Source of the DNA: Panax quinquefolius
Lineage: Eukaryota > Streptophyta > Magnoliopsida > Apiales > Araliaceae
Direction: 5' to 3'
Assembly: GCA_020205615.1 (NCBI GenBank)
Contig: CM035173.1
Location: forward strand, 49,652,617 to 49,716,616
Length of the DNA stretch: 64,000 nucleotides
In this document: one piece after another, positions 33,454-46,723 of the stretch
Layout of the letters: each line of letters starts with the position of its first letter
How positions within the stretch are numbered: the first letter of the stretch is position 1
The notes under the pieces: model-generated
What the model saw: the letters and a program-made list of their open reading frames with translations, nothing else
Told to the model about the DNA's origin: nothing
The model's database searches: none
Made by a program: the position numbers and the translations under genes

Positions 33454-36127
33454 TGAAATTTTGTCCTCGAAATTGATGTGCGTAACTGGTATGTCAAAGA
33501 GGTGAGGATACCTTATTTTCATTTCAGATTTTAACTCCCAGGTCATTTACTCAATATCATTGTTTCTCCATAAAACTTTGACTTGAGGTATAACCTTTGA
33601 ACGTAGAATCTACTCCTTCTTATCCAAGATCTTGACAGGTACCTCCTTATACGTTAAATCTTTCGCTATTTCATCTGGTTATAAATCAATAATATGGTTT
33701 GGGTCTTTCACATATTTACATAACATAGATATGTGAAAACGTTATGAACATGAGACATACTTGACGGTGAGGCGAGTCTATAGGCCACAGTTCCTACTCG
33801 GTCGAGGATTTTAAATGGATTAATGAATCGAGGGTTGAGCTTTCCTCTCTTTTTGAATCTCGTAACTCCTTTCCATGGAGCAAAACATAACAATACATTA
33901 TCTCTGACATTGAACTCCACGTCCCTTTGATGAAGATCGGCATAACTCTTTTGTCGATCTTGTGAGGTTTATATACGTTGTTGGATCATTTAAATCTTTT
34001 TCGTAGTCATGCATAACAATTCTGGTCCCAACAACGTTACTTCACCCACCTCATCCCAACATATTGGAGAACGACACTTTCATCCATATAATGCCTCGAA
34101 TGGAGCTATGCCTATACTTGCTTGATAATTGTTGTTGTAGATGAATTCCACCAATGGCAAGTACTTGTCCCAACTTCCTTTAAAGTATTGTACGCATAGT
34201 CTCAATAGATCTTCAAGAGTTTGAATAGTCCTTTCTAATTGCTCGTTCATCTAGGGATGATATGCAGAACTAAATCGTAAATCAGTGCCCATAGCTTTCT
34301 GCAAGTTAACCTAAAATCGTGAAGTGAATCTTGGGTCTCGATAAAAAAACTATGGATACTGGCATACCATGGAATCTCACAATCTCATTTATGTACATAC
34401 GAGGAAGACGTTCAAGTGAATAAGTTTCTCGAATAAGTAAGAAATGAGAAGACTTAGTTAATCTATCGATAATGACCCAAATTGCATCAATGCCTTGAGA
34501 AACCTTGGGAAGACCCGTAACGAAATCCATGTTGATGTGCTCCCACTTCTATTCTGGAATCTTAAGTGGTTGCAATGGACCTTTTGGCACCGATACTCTG
34601 CCTTGACACATTGACATGTTAGACACCTTGAGATAAACTCCGCGATCTCTCTCTTCATATTGCTCCACCAAAATGTATGTCGAATATCACGATACATTTT
34701 GGTACTCCCAGGATGGATTGCAAATGGTGTGTTGTATGCTTCCATCATGATTTTATACTTTAAATCAGAGTCATTAGGAACACAAAGTCTAGAGTTGACT
34801 TGAAGTATTCCTTCTTTGTCGATTCTTACTTCTGAAATAGCACCTTCTTGTACTTTCTTCTTCATACTCATCAGCTCCGGGTCTATTGCTTGAGCAGCTT
34901 TAACTTTATCGATTAAAGTTGGTTCTACTTGTATATTTGCCATCTTCACGTGGGTCCCTGGAGTCTTTAACTCTATCCCCATCCTTTGTAAGTCATACAA
35001 AATGGGCCTTTGTGTTGACAATATCGCACTTGTACCCGCATATGATCTTCTACTTAACGCATCAGCTACCACATTCACTTTTCTAGGTTGGTATTAAATG
35101 GTATGGTCGTAATTTTTCAACAGCTCGAGCCAATGTCTTTGGCGCATGTTAAGTTCCTTTTGGATGAAGAAATATTTGAGGCTTTTGGAGTATATTAGGA
35201 TGTCATCAATAAAGACAACTACAAAATGATCTAAATATTCGTTGAATATTCGGTTCATCATGTCCATGAAAGCAACATGGGCATTGCTCAATTCAAAAGA
35301 CATAACTAGAAATTCGTAATGCCCGTATCGAGTTTTAAAGGCAGTCTTTGGATTGTCATCAGTTCTCATCTTTAACTGATGATATCCAGAACAGAGATCG
35401 ATCTTTGAGAAGAATTTAGCACCTTGCAACTGGTCAAACAGGTCATCAATACGAAGTAACGAATACCTATTTTTGATGGTGACATGGTTCAACTCCCGAT
35501 AGACAATGCAAAGTCGCATACTCCCATCTTTCTTTTTTACGAATAAAATAGGAGCACCCCAAGCCAATGTGCTAGGACGAATGAAACCAATGTCTAACAA
35601 TTCCTGTAGTTGAGTTTTTAACTCTTGAAGTTCAATAGGAGCCATTCGATATGGGGTTTTGGAAATGGGTTTTGTATCAGGTTCAAGGTCAATACAAAAT
35701 TCAATTTCACGTTCTAGGGGTAGGCCATGAAGTTCTTCGGAAAATACATCAGGAAATTTATTGATAGCAGAAATATCATTCAAATCTAACGTATTTTTGT
35801 TTAAATCCATGACATGGGCTAAGAATGCTTGGCATCCATTTTTCAATAAACGAATGGCTTTATGGCCTGATATGACAGTGATTGACTTTAGTGGTTTAGT
35901 TGCTTGAATTCGCATAACAGGTTGGTTAGGAATATGAAAACTAACAACCTTACGAAAATAATCAATTTTAACATGATTAGTAGTTAACCAATCAATCCCT
36001 AAGATCACATCAAATGCAAGTATTTTTAAAGAGATGAGATCAACATGTAATGTGAGGGTGCCGATTTGAATCAAACAAGATTTATAAATGGTGGATGTAA
36101 TGAAGGTTTCTCCCAACAGAGTTTCTG
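33454..36127 (-). pseudogene. Gypsy (Tekay/Del-like) pol: reverse transcriptase, RNase H end, integrase, chromodomain-side end
   Basis: 36116-35094 encodes the protease end and reverse transcriptase. Visible motifs are [44 protein letters not shown] and the active site [10 protein letters not shown]. Directly after YSKS the frame continues as a piece normally found at the end of RNase H ([14 protein letters not shown]), so the RT thumb and RNase H core are deleted in frame. 35078-34458 has the NVVADALSRRS linker and the integrase HHCC zinc module (ending SRCLTCQCVKAEY). 34530-34306 has DFVTGLPKVSQGIDAIWVII, the first catalytic Asp. 33920-33708 has the LSHVHNVF-like segment that precedes a chromodomain. 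Frame breaks and the deletion make it dead. Confidence 0.92.
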
Positions 36128-37220
36128 TTAGAGTTTATGCCCTAGAGGCCAATTATTTGATATAATTGCTTAACATTTTGATATAATATTTGATTGAATA
36201 AATGAATGATTTTATTATGGTTTTATTTACTGCGTTATATAAATGTTAACATAATAAAATTCCTTAGAATAGTGATACAAATTATATAGTTTCAAGTATG
36301 TGACTTGAACATGAGATTATATAATTACAATTAGTATCATTACTCTTAAATGTCCCTAGTCGAGTATCATTGATGATGGGACAACAATGATGCATTGAGA
36401 CTAGTATGTGGATTGACTGATGACCAAATATCATTGGTCATAAATATTTGAGATATTAACTCAATGCATAGGTACATGTTAGAGAACGATGTACTGGACA
36501 GACCCACCATGAGAATTCTACGTGGAATAGTATGCAAAGTGTCATTAGCGATTCTTATAGTGACAATGATGTAATGGTCCTCCGACCTAAAATCACTATA
36601 TTACTACACGAGAATTTATGTACTTTGATATCATCAAATGTCACCTTTAATAGGGTGGACTATAAAGATGATTATTGGGTACATCATGAATCGTGTGAGG
36701 AATATGAGTAATCTAGATGGAATTTAACCCTCCTATATATTAGAAGTGATATCCACAGGCCTCTTGATTGAGTAGGACTATGAAATGCATGTCCATGCTC
36801 AAATAGTGATTTGTTTCATATAGTCTACTCATTGATCAAGAAAACACAGATTAAATTATGAAGAGTATGACACATTCCATGACTTGAGTTTAATCTAGGA
36901 TGTCAAGGTTAAAAGGATTAAATTACATTAAAACATTGGTCAAGAAAAGGTTGCATCGAATCATCGATCTTATTATTACTTAGGTAGCGGTGATGCATTA
37001 CTAGATGCCGCTCAGTGTTTATAATTTTATAATATGATTTTAAAATTATTGCCAACGTAATAATAACCTATAGGGTCACACACATAGAACGTAATTAAAA
37101 GAAAATTAATTTAAATTGTAAAGATTTAAATATGTCAATATGATTGATAGTATTTAAATTACAATTTAAATTAATAGGATAATTTGTATATAGGTATATT
37201 AATTAAGTAAGACTTAATTA

Positions 37221-37256
<36 letters not shown>

Positions 37257-37663
37257 TCGGATTTTATTAAATTAGGTTTTGATTAATTCTTTTTAATCGC
37301 TATATATATGATATGTAGCGACCATTTAGGAATTATTCATTAACCAAAACCCTAGCCGCTTCTTAGAGAGAGACTAGAGATAAACAGATTCAAAAATCCT
37401 CATCCTTGGTGGCTAATCTGCAGCCTTTTTACAAATGGATCGCACGATGATTCATGCATGCGTTAGTGTGGATAATTTGTAGAGCGCAGTCATTGATTGC
37501 ATTAGAGATTTGATCGTATCAATTCCAGCTTCAATAATCAGTATAAATTTCTAACCACTGAATTAATATGGTTTTCGCATGGATCATGTTTAGGGTTTCG
37601 AAATTGCTTTAAATTGTTCTATTTTTGCTGCGTTTTATGTGTCGAAACCTTATAATTTTAACA
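36128..37663 (+). mobile_element. Copia solo LTR (Angela-like start), 1536 bp
   Basis: It begins TGTTAGAGTTTATGCCC and ends ATAATTTTAACA. The flanks GTTTC (36123-36127) and GATTC (37664-37668) fit a diverged target duplication. It splits the gypsy pol between protease and reverse transcriptase. An (AT)n run lies at 37222-37252, and a TATATATA promoter-like stretch near 37300 is followed by a leader with AACCCTAGCCGC. The start TGTTAGA..TATGCCCTAGAGGC resembles Angela-type LTRs, from memory. There is no coding content. Confidence 0.82.
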
Positions 37664-37948
37664 GATTCCCAACTGAGTTTCAACAGATAAGTCAAAGTCT
37701 AGTTTCTCTGAAGTCAAGTTCAAACGTTGAGCACAAGCAGGTGAAATAAAAGAATGGGTAGAACCGGTATCTAATAAGGTATAGACTTCGCAAGAGTTTA
37801 TGATTAACTTACCTGTAATAACTTTGTTTGGGTTCCTCGCTTTTTGGGAAGTCACGACAAATGCTCTCCGTTGAACCACCGACTTTGACTTATCTGGGAA
37901 AGCCTTTGGTGTCACCATCCCAGCTGGACATGACTTCGCTATAGGCTC
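37664..37948 (-). pseudogene. Gypsy aspartic protease fragment fused to copia gag
   Basis: The minus strand encodes VITGKLIINSCEVYTLLDTG and then STHSFISPACAQRL, a Ty3/gypsy aspartic protease with its DTG catalytic triad intact (about 37750-37780). At about 37948 the sequence switches abruptly into copia gag, and one 159-residue open frame (38137-37658) crosses the join. The gypsy gag that should precede the protease is absent. The stop at 37658 comes from the inserted LTR at 36128-37663. Confidence 0.85.
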
Positions 37949-39391
37949 AATCTTAGAGGTTAGATTTGACTCTCTTTGTGCATTAAGTTCATTGGTCTGT
38001 CTAAAGAGTTTATTCTCAGCTTCAAGTTTGGAGACGGAGTTAGCACTTAAAAGAGCTATTTCAAGTTCTTCTTGAACTTTCTCTTTCTCTTTTTGAAGAA
38101 GAGAATAATCTTTAGATAGAACTCTGAACCATTTCATGTATTAATGTAGATCAAACGTTATGCCATGTAGTGCAGTTCTTAAATCATCAATATCTACATC
38201 AGGAGAGTTAAAGTCAAATACCTCATCGATACTTACTTCATGATTGTCAATGTTTTTCTTATCATTTGCATTTTTGGCCATTAGACACAGATTTGCTACT
38301 TAAGGATCTTCATCATCTCCAGACTCAAGAGTTGTGTCGTTGTCTGAGTCACTCCATGATCCTCCGGCCACAAGACCTTTGTCTTTCTTCTAGAGCTTCT
38401 TGTTGCCTCTGAACTCTTTCTTTGGATTTGTTTTCCTTTTCAGTTCTTCTCTAAGAGGTTTGTTGCAGTTTGCAATAAAATGGTCAGGCTTCTTGCAGTT
38501 GTAGCATAAGTCATTGATCTGCTCCTGGATGTTGTTGTTGTTGAATCTCTTAGGTTTGCTGCTTCTGCCTTTACATATGAACCTCTTGAGTCTTCTTACT
38601 AGCATTGCAATATCCTCGTCATCATCTTCCAGAGTCAGAGTTATTTTTAGTGTTATCTTTGGAGATGGCATCTGTTGCTTTGAGAGCAACTCTTTTTCCT
38701 TCTTTCTTCCTTCAGATAAAGTTTCTGCTCGTTGAGTCAGCTCCAGTTCATAGGTGAGAAGGTTGCCATAGAGTTTTTGAACAATCATTTTGTGGAGATT
38801 CTTTGATTCTCTGATGGCAGTGGTTTTGGCATCCCACTTGCTTGGTAAGGCTCTCATGAACTTTATGATCAGATCTTTATTTGGATAGATTTTTCTAAAA
38901 CCTTGAAGAGAGTTGAGCAGAACATTAAATCGTTCATAGGTGGAAGTGACATTTTCCCTTGGAATATGGGCAAACATTTCATATTGTTGAGTCAGAAGAG
39001 ATTGTTTTCTCTGACTTCTTCAATTCCTTCGTGCATATTGAGCAATGCTTCCCATACTTCCTAGACAGTTTTGTTGTTGACCACATTCTCGAATAGATCA
39101 TCTTCTAAAGACTGGAACAAAATGTCTTGGCCTTGTTGTCTAGTTGGACAGCTTTCTTTTCGTTGTCAGTCCATTCAGCTTTAACCTTGATTTGGACTCG
39201 GTTTGGATCTTCTGGAGTTGGTGCGAGCTTTGTTGGAATGTAGGGCCCATTCATGACAGTTTCAAATAGCTCTTCATCTATTTAGTCCATGTATGCTTGT
39301 ATGCGAACTTTCCAGTTAGCAAATTTATCTTTGTTGCACATTGGTGGCTTGTTGCCTCCTCTAGTCTTTGATTCGCTTATCAAATGGCCAT
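37949..39391 (-). pseudogene. Copia element III: gag gene, truncated
   Basis: This is the third gag copy, closest to intact in its centre. 38977-38390 encodes EMFAHIPRENVTSTYERFNV, then LIIKFMRALPSKWDAKTTAI, and a complete CCHC knuckle (CYNCKKPDHFIANC) near 38470-38520. The coiled-coil part at 38137-37950 reads straight into gypsy protease. The start ATG (39391-39389) is followed by an early frameshift, and a Met codon in the MDSIDE motif near 39285 has become a stop. The C-terminal part of gag and all of copia pol are missing. Confidence 0.88.
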
Positions 39392-39427
39392 TGGATCTAC
39401 TCAAGCTTTGTAGGCTGATTGAGAGAA

Positions 39428-39442
39428 CCTGCTTTGATACCA
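39428..39442 (-). other. Primer-binding site of copia element III
   Basis: The minus strand reads TGGTATCAAAGCAGG two bases inside the LTR, identical to the site of element I. Confidence 0.85.
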
Positions 39443-39444
39443 AT

Positions 39445-40841
39445 TGTTAGTTCCCAGAGGCACAACAGTTATCTAGAAGAGGGGTTGAATATATATTTTA
39501 AAATTTCTTTTTCAAAATACTTTGTCAGATTTGTTAATCAATTTCAGCGGAATATATGATTTGTTTGTTCCCCTTTAAGATAAATGGAGTTAATAGTTGA
39601 CAAGCAGTTAAAGCAAGAATATAAAAGACACAGAGATTTTAAGTGGTTCAGAGCACTCAAGGCTCCTAGTCCACTCTTCTACTCCTCGAGCAGGAAATCC
39701 ACTAAGGATGTCTTTACAATTTTTGAATCTCACAGATTCTTTCAAGACCAGCAGTCTTGGAGCTTCTTAGTTCACTTAGAACTCTTCAAGTCCAGCAGAC
39801 TTGGAATACACTTGATGAGAGTTGAGTTCTTTGAGTTGTGTTGTTCAGTTATTGCTAAGCATGTGTTCTAAAGAACTGAGTAGCTAAGAAAGCTTTCTTT
39901 CTAGATCGTAGAGTTGAGCGTTGAGTGTTCTTTACCTTTTCATTATGTGCTCGCTTCTTTTCTTGCATCTCCATCTGATTTGTATATAAGGTGCCTTTGA
40001 AATATGTCCATTTGAAGGCATCCGTTGAAGCATTAATTGTATTTGACATTTTTGAGCACTAATGGAAACTTCTATAAAATCTTCGGTCCAGCCGTCTGGC
40101 CCACTGACATAGCAAACTGCTATCTCACCTAACACCTGAAAATGTGTTTTCAGCTGACATGTAGTATTTTCCTTAACATCTTCGATATGTTTCTTTGTTA
40201 TATACTAAGGATGCGTGTTGTGTCATTGGGATTCCCGAGAGTTTCAACGTCTATAATCCATTCCACATTTGTTGTAATTTTTCTTTAAACAAATGGACAA
40301 AGCTCAATGCTTCTGATGCAGACAGATGATGCACTACGATCATGATCGCGGTGTCTTGTCACATTTGTGCTTGATTCGGACTGATAGAGGAGAACACTAT
40401 GATTTTTCTTAAGCACTGGTAGACTACGATCTTCTCTTGCTTGATTTGCAGACTCTACGATTCCAAGAACAGACTTCGATCCTTGATTTTACTCGGCAGG
40501 CGTTTGGACCACTCTACGTTACTGGGAGAGGCCCTCTAAAACAGATAGACTACGATTCTCGATGCTCTACGATTCTGCCTTGGCTTCTATAAACTCTTGG
40601 CTGGCTTGACAGACTACGATTCTATTAAAGCCTATCTATTACATCTCAAAAATAGATCAACCAAATAACTTTGATCTTTTCTTCTATACATTCATTTACA
40701 GAATGATAAACATAAAGCACAGATCAACCTAACAATTTTGATCTATCATCTAAGTCCTTGTACATATGTTCTTTGAAGGACTTTACATATAAGCATGACT
40801 ATTTACTTTCAACATCAAATTTAAATATGCAATACCCAACA
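39445..40841 (-). repeat. 5' LTR of copia element III (1397 bp)
   Basis: Same ends as the other copia LTRs. The CGAT-word cluster lies at about 40330-40620, with ACGATCATGATCGC near 40334. The right neighbour is a CACTA fragment; no target duplication can be tested because the left end of the element is lost. Confidence 0.9.
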
Positions 40842-43370
40842 AAAGAGCTTATCAACTTCTGCTCCTTATACTTCGATGATGTTGTCTCAACGAAGCACAA
40901 CCGTTTAAGTCGGAATGAGGTCGTCAGATCTCAATCTCATGCTGATTAGTTAGTTGTATTCATATATCCGGCTAAACCATTTGGTCACGAGATGATGACT
41001 TACTAAGCGACAAAGATTTGAATATTGGATCTACATACGTGCTTCTAAATATGCTCGAAGTATCATCCTATATCAAGTATGTATTATTAATTTTCAAATC
41101 TTTAATATTTAGAAGCGTAATCAATAATTAAATCCAGTTATTATTATTTCAATTCAATCGAAGAGGAAGTGTGTGCTTCTAACTCGGGGTTAAATGCAGC
41201 ACAGTTGGAAACATTTACTAATGCTAATTTCCAATAGTGGTTTAAGAGAAGGGTTGAAGAAGATAATGTTTATGAGCATTTTAGAGATGTCATCTGAGGT
41301 CCTTACAAGCTTGTTAGTTCATTATTCGGCTACTTCGCGAATGGGTACAGATTCAAGGTCGATGAGTTGAATGTACTCACATCAGTCAATTATGGCGTTG
41401 TCGTGTTGGGAAACTGTTACCATGATTCTGAGTTCAATTACTGTGGACGTTTAGAGAATGTGGTTGTGCTCAATTATCTTGGTGGTAAAAATGTAGTTAC
41501 ATTTAAGTGTCATTGGTTTGATACCGAAAAGAGTGTTAAATTTGATTGTAATAAAATCGTTACAATAGATATATATATAAAAAGTCAAAACAAAATTCTG
41601 ATGACGTATTCGTGTTAGCCAGTCAAGCGACTCAAGTGTACTATGCTCCTAATGTCGTAAATAATAGAAGTCATTGGTCCTTGGTATATAGTTGTCACAA
41701 TGAAAACTCGGGCATTTAATGGTGCTAATATGTTTGGGACGGATGAGTCATAGCAAGAAGATGTTATCAATCCCAAACAAGTAATGTTAAATGATGATGA
41801 TGTGATGACAAATGATGTCGTTTATGTACTAGATGATGTGGAATTCGAGGAAGACATGGTTGTGAATGAGTATATCGTCGTTGAAGATGATAATGACGAA
41901 GGAACTGATAATGAAAAGGAAGAGACAGAATTCGAGGATGATAATGATGTTAATTTTGACAAGTTTGATGACGTACGAAGTCTAAACTTATTTATGTTTT
42001 GTAAATAATTCACTATTAATACTGCGTATTTAATTAACTTAACTACAAATTCATATACATTATTTTGGTTATTTCAGTAGTATATTTATGCCAAACATAA
42101 TGGTAGTAGCTGCGGTGGTGGCCAATTAGGATCAAGAGACGGTGGCTAGACTGGCGACTCGTCTTCAAGAGCAAGTAAGTTGTTGTCGTCGTGATTTTGA
42201 TATTTCTCAATTCACTCTTTTATATTTTATGAAAATTTTATATTAAACTCAATTATTATAATAATTACAGATATTGGGCGTCGATGTCACCGTGGGACTA
42301 ACCTCGGTATCTTTGGTCGTTCGTCGACAGTTCCAGTTATAGTCCGGGTGGATGTCGACTCTACACAGTAAGTGTTAAAGAATAAGAAATATGTAGTTAA
42401 ATCAATGTAATTTATTTGATAACAAAATTAACAATACACAATATTATTTTATTTTTATTGTAGTATATTAGACCCGGTCCCTAAGGCGACCCTCCACGCC
42501 ATATGTTCGACGCACCTCCCGACTGGTTGTATGCGCTTCAGCTAGTACACGCATTACGATGCTTCCTTTATGATGACTGTATTGCGCGAGTTTGATGTAA
42601 GTTAATTGATTTAAATTACTCAATATACGTGCATAGTAGTTACACATAATTATTTTTTTGACAAGTTATTATTTTTTATATATTTATTATAGATATAAAG
42701 AGGACATCTCTAAGGTAGTCGACGATAATGTTATTATTGCACTTTCGCGAAGAACTACGCGCCAGCTGACTATATGACATGAGTCAGAGGGCCGCCCAGG
42801 CAGTTGCTAACTAGCCCGGGACCATAATACGAGATCATCAGTCCCAGATAGTCTCAGATGCAGCATGGGAGGCCATGTGTACGCACTAAGATGTTGATGA
42901 CTTCAAGAAGAAGTCCGAGCAGGCAAAGAAGAATCGTGTCCAGCTCCGAGTCATACACACTACTAGCTCACATTCCTTTGAGGTGGTGAAGTCATTAAGT
43001 ATCTGTATTTAGTTATTTAGTTACTCAATTGTCATCAGCATACTTAATAAATGTTATATGAATGTATTTATTAGGCCATGCGGGTGAGCTTGGGCCAACC
43101 TCCGATTATTGTAGAGTTCTGGGATAGAGCCCCACACCAAAGAACTCTATTATATCTTCCACAACATTAGCTCTACGAGTAAGACTAATATCAATTTTTA
43201 GTACTTATTAATATTAGGTAGTTAATAAAATAATTTAATTAACTCATATAAAAAATAAATTACAAGACTGAACCAGCGTGCAACTGAGTTGCGAGATGCT
43301 AGGGGGGATTCTAAGATGTTAAATTCAACCATTCCTCTGCCCGAGATTGAATTATCTCGGGATGAGGAGC
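40842..43370 (+). pseudogene. CACTA (En/Spm-like) transposon fragment: DUF4216 and transposase-associated C-terminal regions
   Basis: Broken plus-strand coding pieces follow the order of CACTA TPD1-type genes. First comes ELINFCSLYFDDVVSTKHNR (40850-40910), the usual stretch before DUF4216. Then comes DUF4216 itself (about 41330-41690), with FGYFANGYRFKVDELN, FNYCGRLENVVVLNYLGGK and VTFKCHWFDTEKSVKFD, then a YYAPN reading after a frameshift. An acidic stretch (41784-42005) is followed by pieces of a second ORF of the Ptta/En/Spm type at 42100-43330, for example FKKKSEQAKKNRVQLRVIHT. Non-coding gaps between pieces may be old introns. Stops are frequent. The left side is cut by copia LTR III and the right by the Athila LTR; no CACTA termini are seen. 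Confidence 0.78.
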
Positions 43371-43614
43371 TGAGTTTATCCGGTTTTATACTTGTCATTA
43401 ATTATCTTTTAACTTGATAATTTGTGTGTTCTTAAGTATTTTAAGTTATTTTTATATGTTTATATGTGTTTTTGATGTTATCTTATAGGAAAAAGGCTAG
43501 GAGAGGAAACTCAATCTTTATAGTTGCGGGTAGGACAAGCAAAAGTAAGAAGGGAAAATGTAAGGGCTTTTAACGCCAATTTGGATATGTTTTCTTGGTT
43601 TGAAACGTAGATTT

Positions 43615-46600
43615 TGTGACGACCCCACAATCGAGACCAACTTAATCCAAAATTATGACTAACTTAGTCTCGACTGTGTGCGTTCAATACTATCTAAGTT
43701 TAGTCTTATATAATAATTGGATGCAATATCGGCTGAAAATGCGGATAATTAATTTTTTTTCCTGTCTTTCTTTCTTGCATTCCCTGAATCGCAACCTTTA
43801 CGATTCCCTATATTATCAGAGTAAGTGAACTATGAGAGTTCAAGTACCAATGCATAACATCTTTTATATTGATGTTCCACCTGTATAATTCTACATACAA
43901 ACAAACACCACGATACATTTTCCTTTCAAAACAAACATTCACATTCATTGAACATTTCACAATTTTCATTATATCTTGTACGTCATCATCTTAACACTAT
44001 ATAGGTTTTATTTCAAATAAAGAAAACATCATTCCTTTGTAAGCCTTCTTTTCATTGTTATCCAGATAGCAGGTAATCTTTCTTTGAATCCTTAACATGC
44101 AAAAAGTTTATTTTGCAAGATTGAGCTTGACAACTCAGCAAATCTAATAGTTTTTATGCATCATATAGCACATACTTTCATACTCAGTTCATACTTAAAG
44201 TAAGCATGCAATATAACTTCAAACGATATGATTAATATGTTTAACATATCACATATCACATCAAGACTGAGTACCAAAACTCAATCCGTTCAAGTCATAA
44301 GCTGACTTCCATAATTCAATAAGCATAATATGTAATTCATGTAATCATGTCAAGTTCATATAGCACATAGGAACTAGAAGACTTGCCTGATTTGTAGATT
44401 ACAACGTATAACTACATGTACTTCACGAAATCCTATACAGTCATATGATCATACATACTAAATATCAGTCATATAATTTACACAACTTAGCCTTCATGAA
44501 CTTTAAATTTTATTCTTCTTATACATTTTATTTGATTTGTTAATCTTTTAGTAATCTTAGCCTTAACATAACCTCACTATATTTAGTTAATCTAATTATA
44601 CCAATTATCATGTAGAGTGACTTTAAGAGACCTACACAACTACATATCCAGACTTTTAGTTCATAAATAAACCTTCCTGGCATGCTTGCAGCCCAGCGCA
44701 ACCGCGTTGCCTTTTAGCCTAGAAATGGCGCGGCCACGCCACTCTGGCTGAGGCCAAAAATTAATGTTTTCCTTGCTCTGATAAATTCTTATTAGACTAG
44801 GCTCAAAGTTATCATATTATACTTATAGCAGGGAAGTTTAAAAACCAGGTTAGGTTCCCTTCCAAATATATTCAAGTTTATTTTCAAACTAATTATATAT
44901 TTTCATTTTGAAAACTCTTTCATCCATCCAATCTCAGTTAGAATTCTTTGCTTGACAAGACACCATTTATGATCATACAAACGTATCATGCATATACTTA
45001 CTTACCAGGACTTTGAAAGTTGAAAGCCAATTTAGACTCATAACTTCCCTTTCCAAACTCATTAATTTTTCTTTTGAAAACATATATAATCAAGTTAAAC
45101 AACTGTTTCCAACATAACTATCTAGAGTATCACTACAAACATAATTTTAAGTCTAGAAAAGTTAAACCTACATGCCCAGTAGCTCAGGAAATAAAGAAAT
45201 TAATTTTCAAAATCTGAGAACAGCGCGAGCGCGGTGGTTTTAACAAAAGAAGTGGCGCGACCGCGCCACTTCGACTGCAGTTCAAAAATGCTCCTGTTCA
45301 GTAGAGTTTGGGTATTTCAAACCAAAAATTTATTAACATGGTACCCAGATAACTACTCATCATACCAGACTTGTAGAGACACCTTCCTTATCTATAGCAG
45401 ATCATCAATTATCATCTCAGTTGCATCCTTCTACTTTCTCTTAGATTTTTGAAAAACCATTTCATTTAGTCAATTTCACAAATAATATGAATACATCATT
45501 TATAAATCATTTGATTATAGACCTCTTATTAAATCTTATCTAGATTTCATATAAAGAATCACTTATAAACCAACTTAGAAACATTATGCATCAATTATAA
45601 TCACCAAGGAATTTCTTCAATTGCTCACTACCATCATCTAATAATATGCTTGAAATCAAAGTTTTAATTTACCTTTTTAAAAGTTGATTTGAATTAGATT
45701 TCTTGTTGAACTTCTTTGACTACCGATCCTTCATTCCAATCTTCTAAATGTCTCAGCCTTTTAGTGAACTAGCTCTAATAACTTTTAATAATTTCTACAG
45801 AGTTCTTAGGCTTTGGTAGAGAATAGGGAAGCTTTGAGAGATCTGGAATGCTTAGCCAAAGAACTGGGATTTGGGAAGGTGAGATCATGGATTTATAGAG
45901 GGGATATCCTTGCTCAGCACTCCATATACTTGTCTATCATGAATAATAGCGCATGTGAATAAGATCTATGGAGCTAAAGAAATCACAGCTCCCGCTCACT
46001 AAACATGACTCATCTCATTAGTTATACACCTCATGCTTGTTTTGTACTAATATTACATATACTACACACGGGCGAACCCACTGGATTTTTTTTTTAATAT
46101 ATGATAAACAGATTTTTTTGAGGTCAGAAGAAGAATAATTTAACTCCATCAAATTGGGTATTACACTTTACTGAAATTGGGTATTACACTTTCTTGTTTT
46201 AAAGCAATTTGCACAACTGAAATTTGCACCCACTCTTTTTATACTGAAATTGTTAATCAAATTTTAACCACATATGACTCATATCCTCTCAATATATGTA
46301 TCTCTCTATATAATATTTTAAACTAAATAATAATCTAATTTATATTACTTTTAAAATAAATAATGAATTACTTACTTATGAACAATTGTGATTAAAAAAG
46401 TCTATTATAAGTCAATATAGTGTATATATACCATATATTATTACTCATTATATTTTCATTGTAATATAGTATATATATATTCGAAAGTATAAAGTATTAA
46501 AAAATTACTTTCAAGTATGCCTTATAACCCCGCCAAAATTATTTATAACTCACTAATAATTTATTTCCATTGATATTATTTTAAATTTCGCCACATTATA

Positions 46601-46670
46601 CTACATATACATACACCATATATATTACATTATACCTTTTGTACTTATCGCACCAAAATATTATGTATAA

Positions 46671-46723
<53 letters not shown>

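Noticed and set aside
41822..42013. Ser-rich minus-strand frame
   Set aside because: It is the antisense of the acidic segment of the CACTA fragment.
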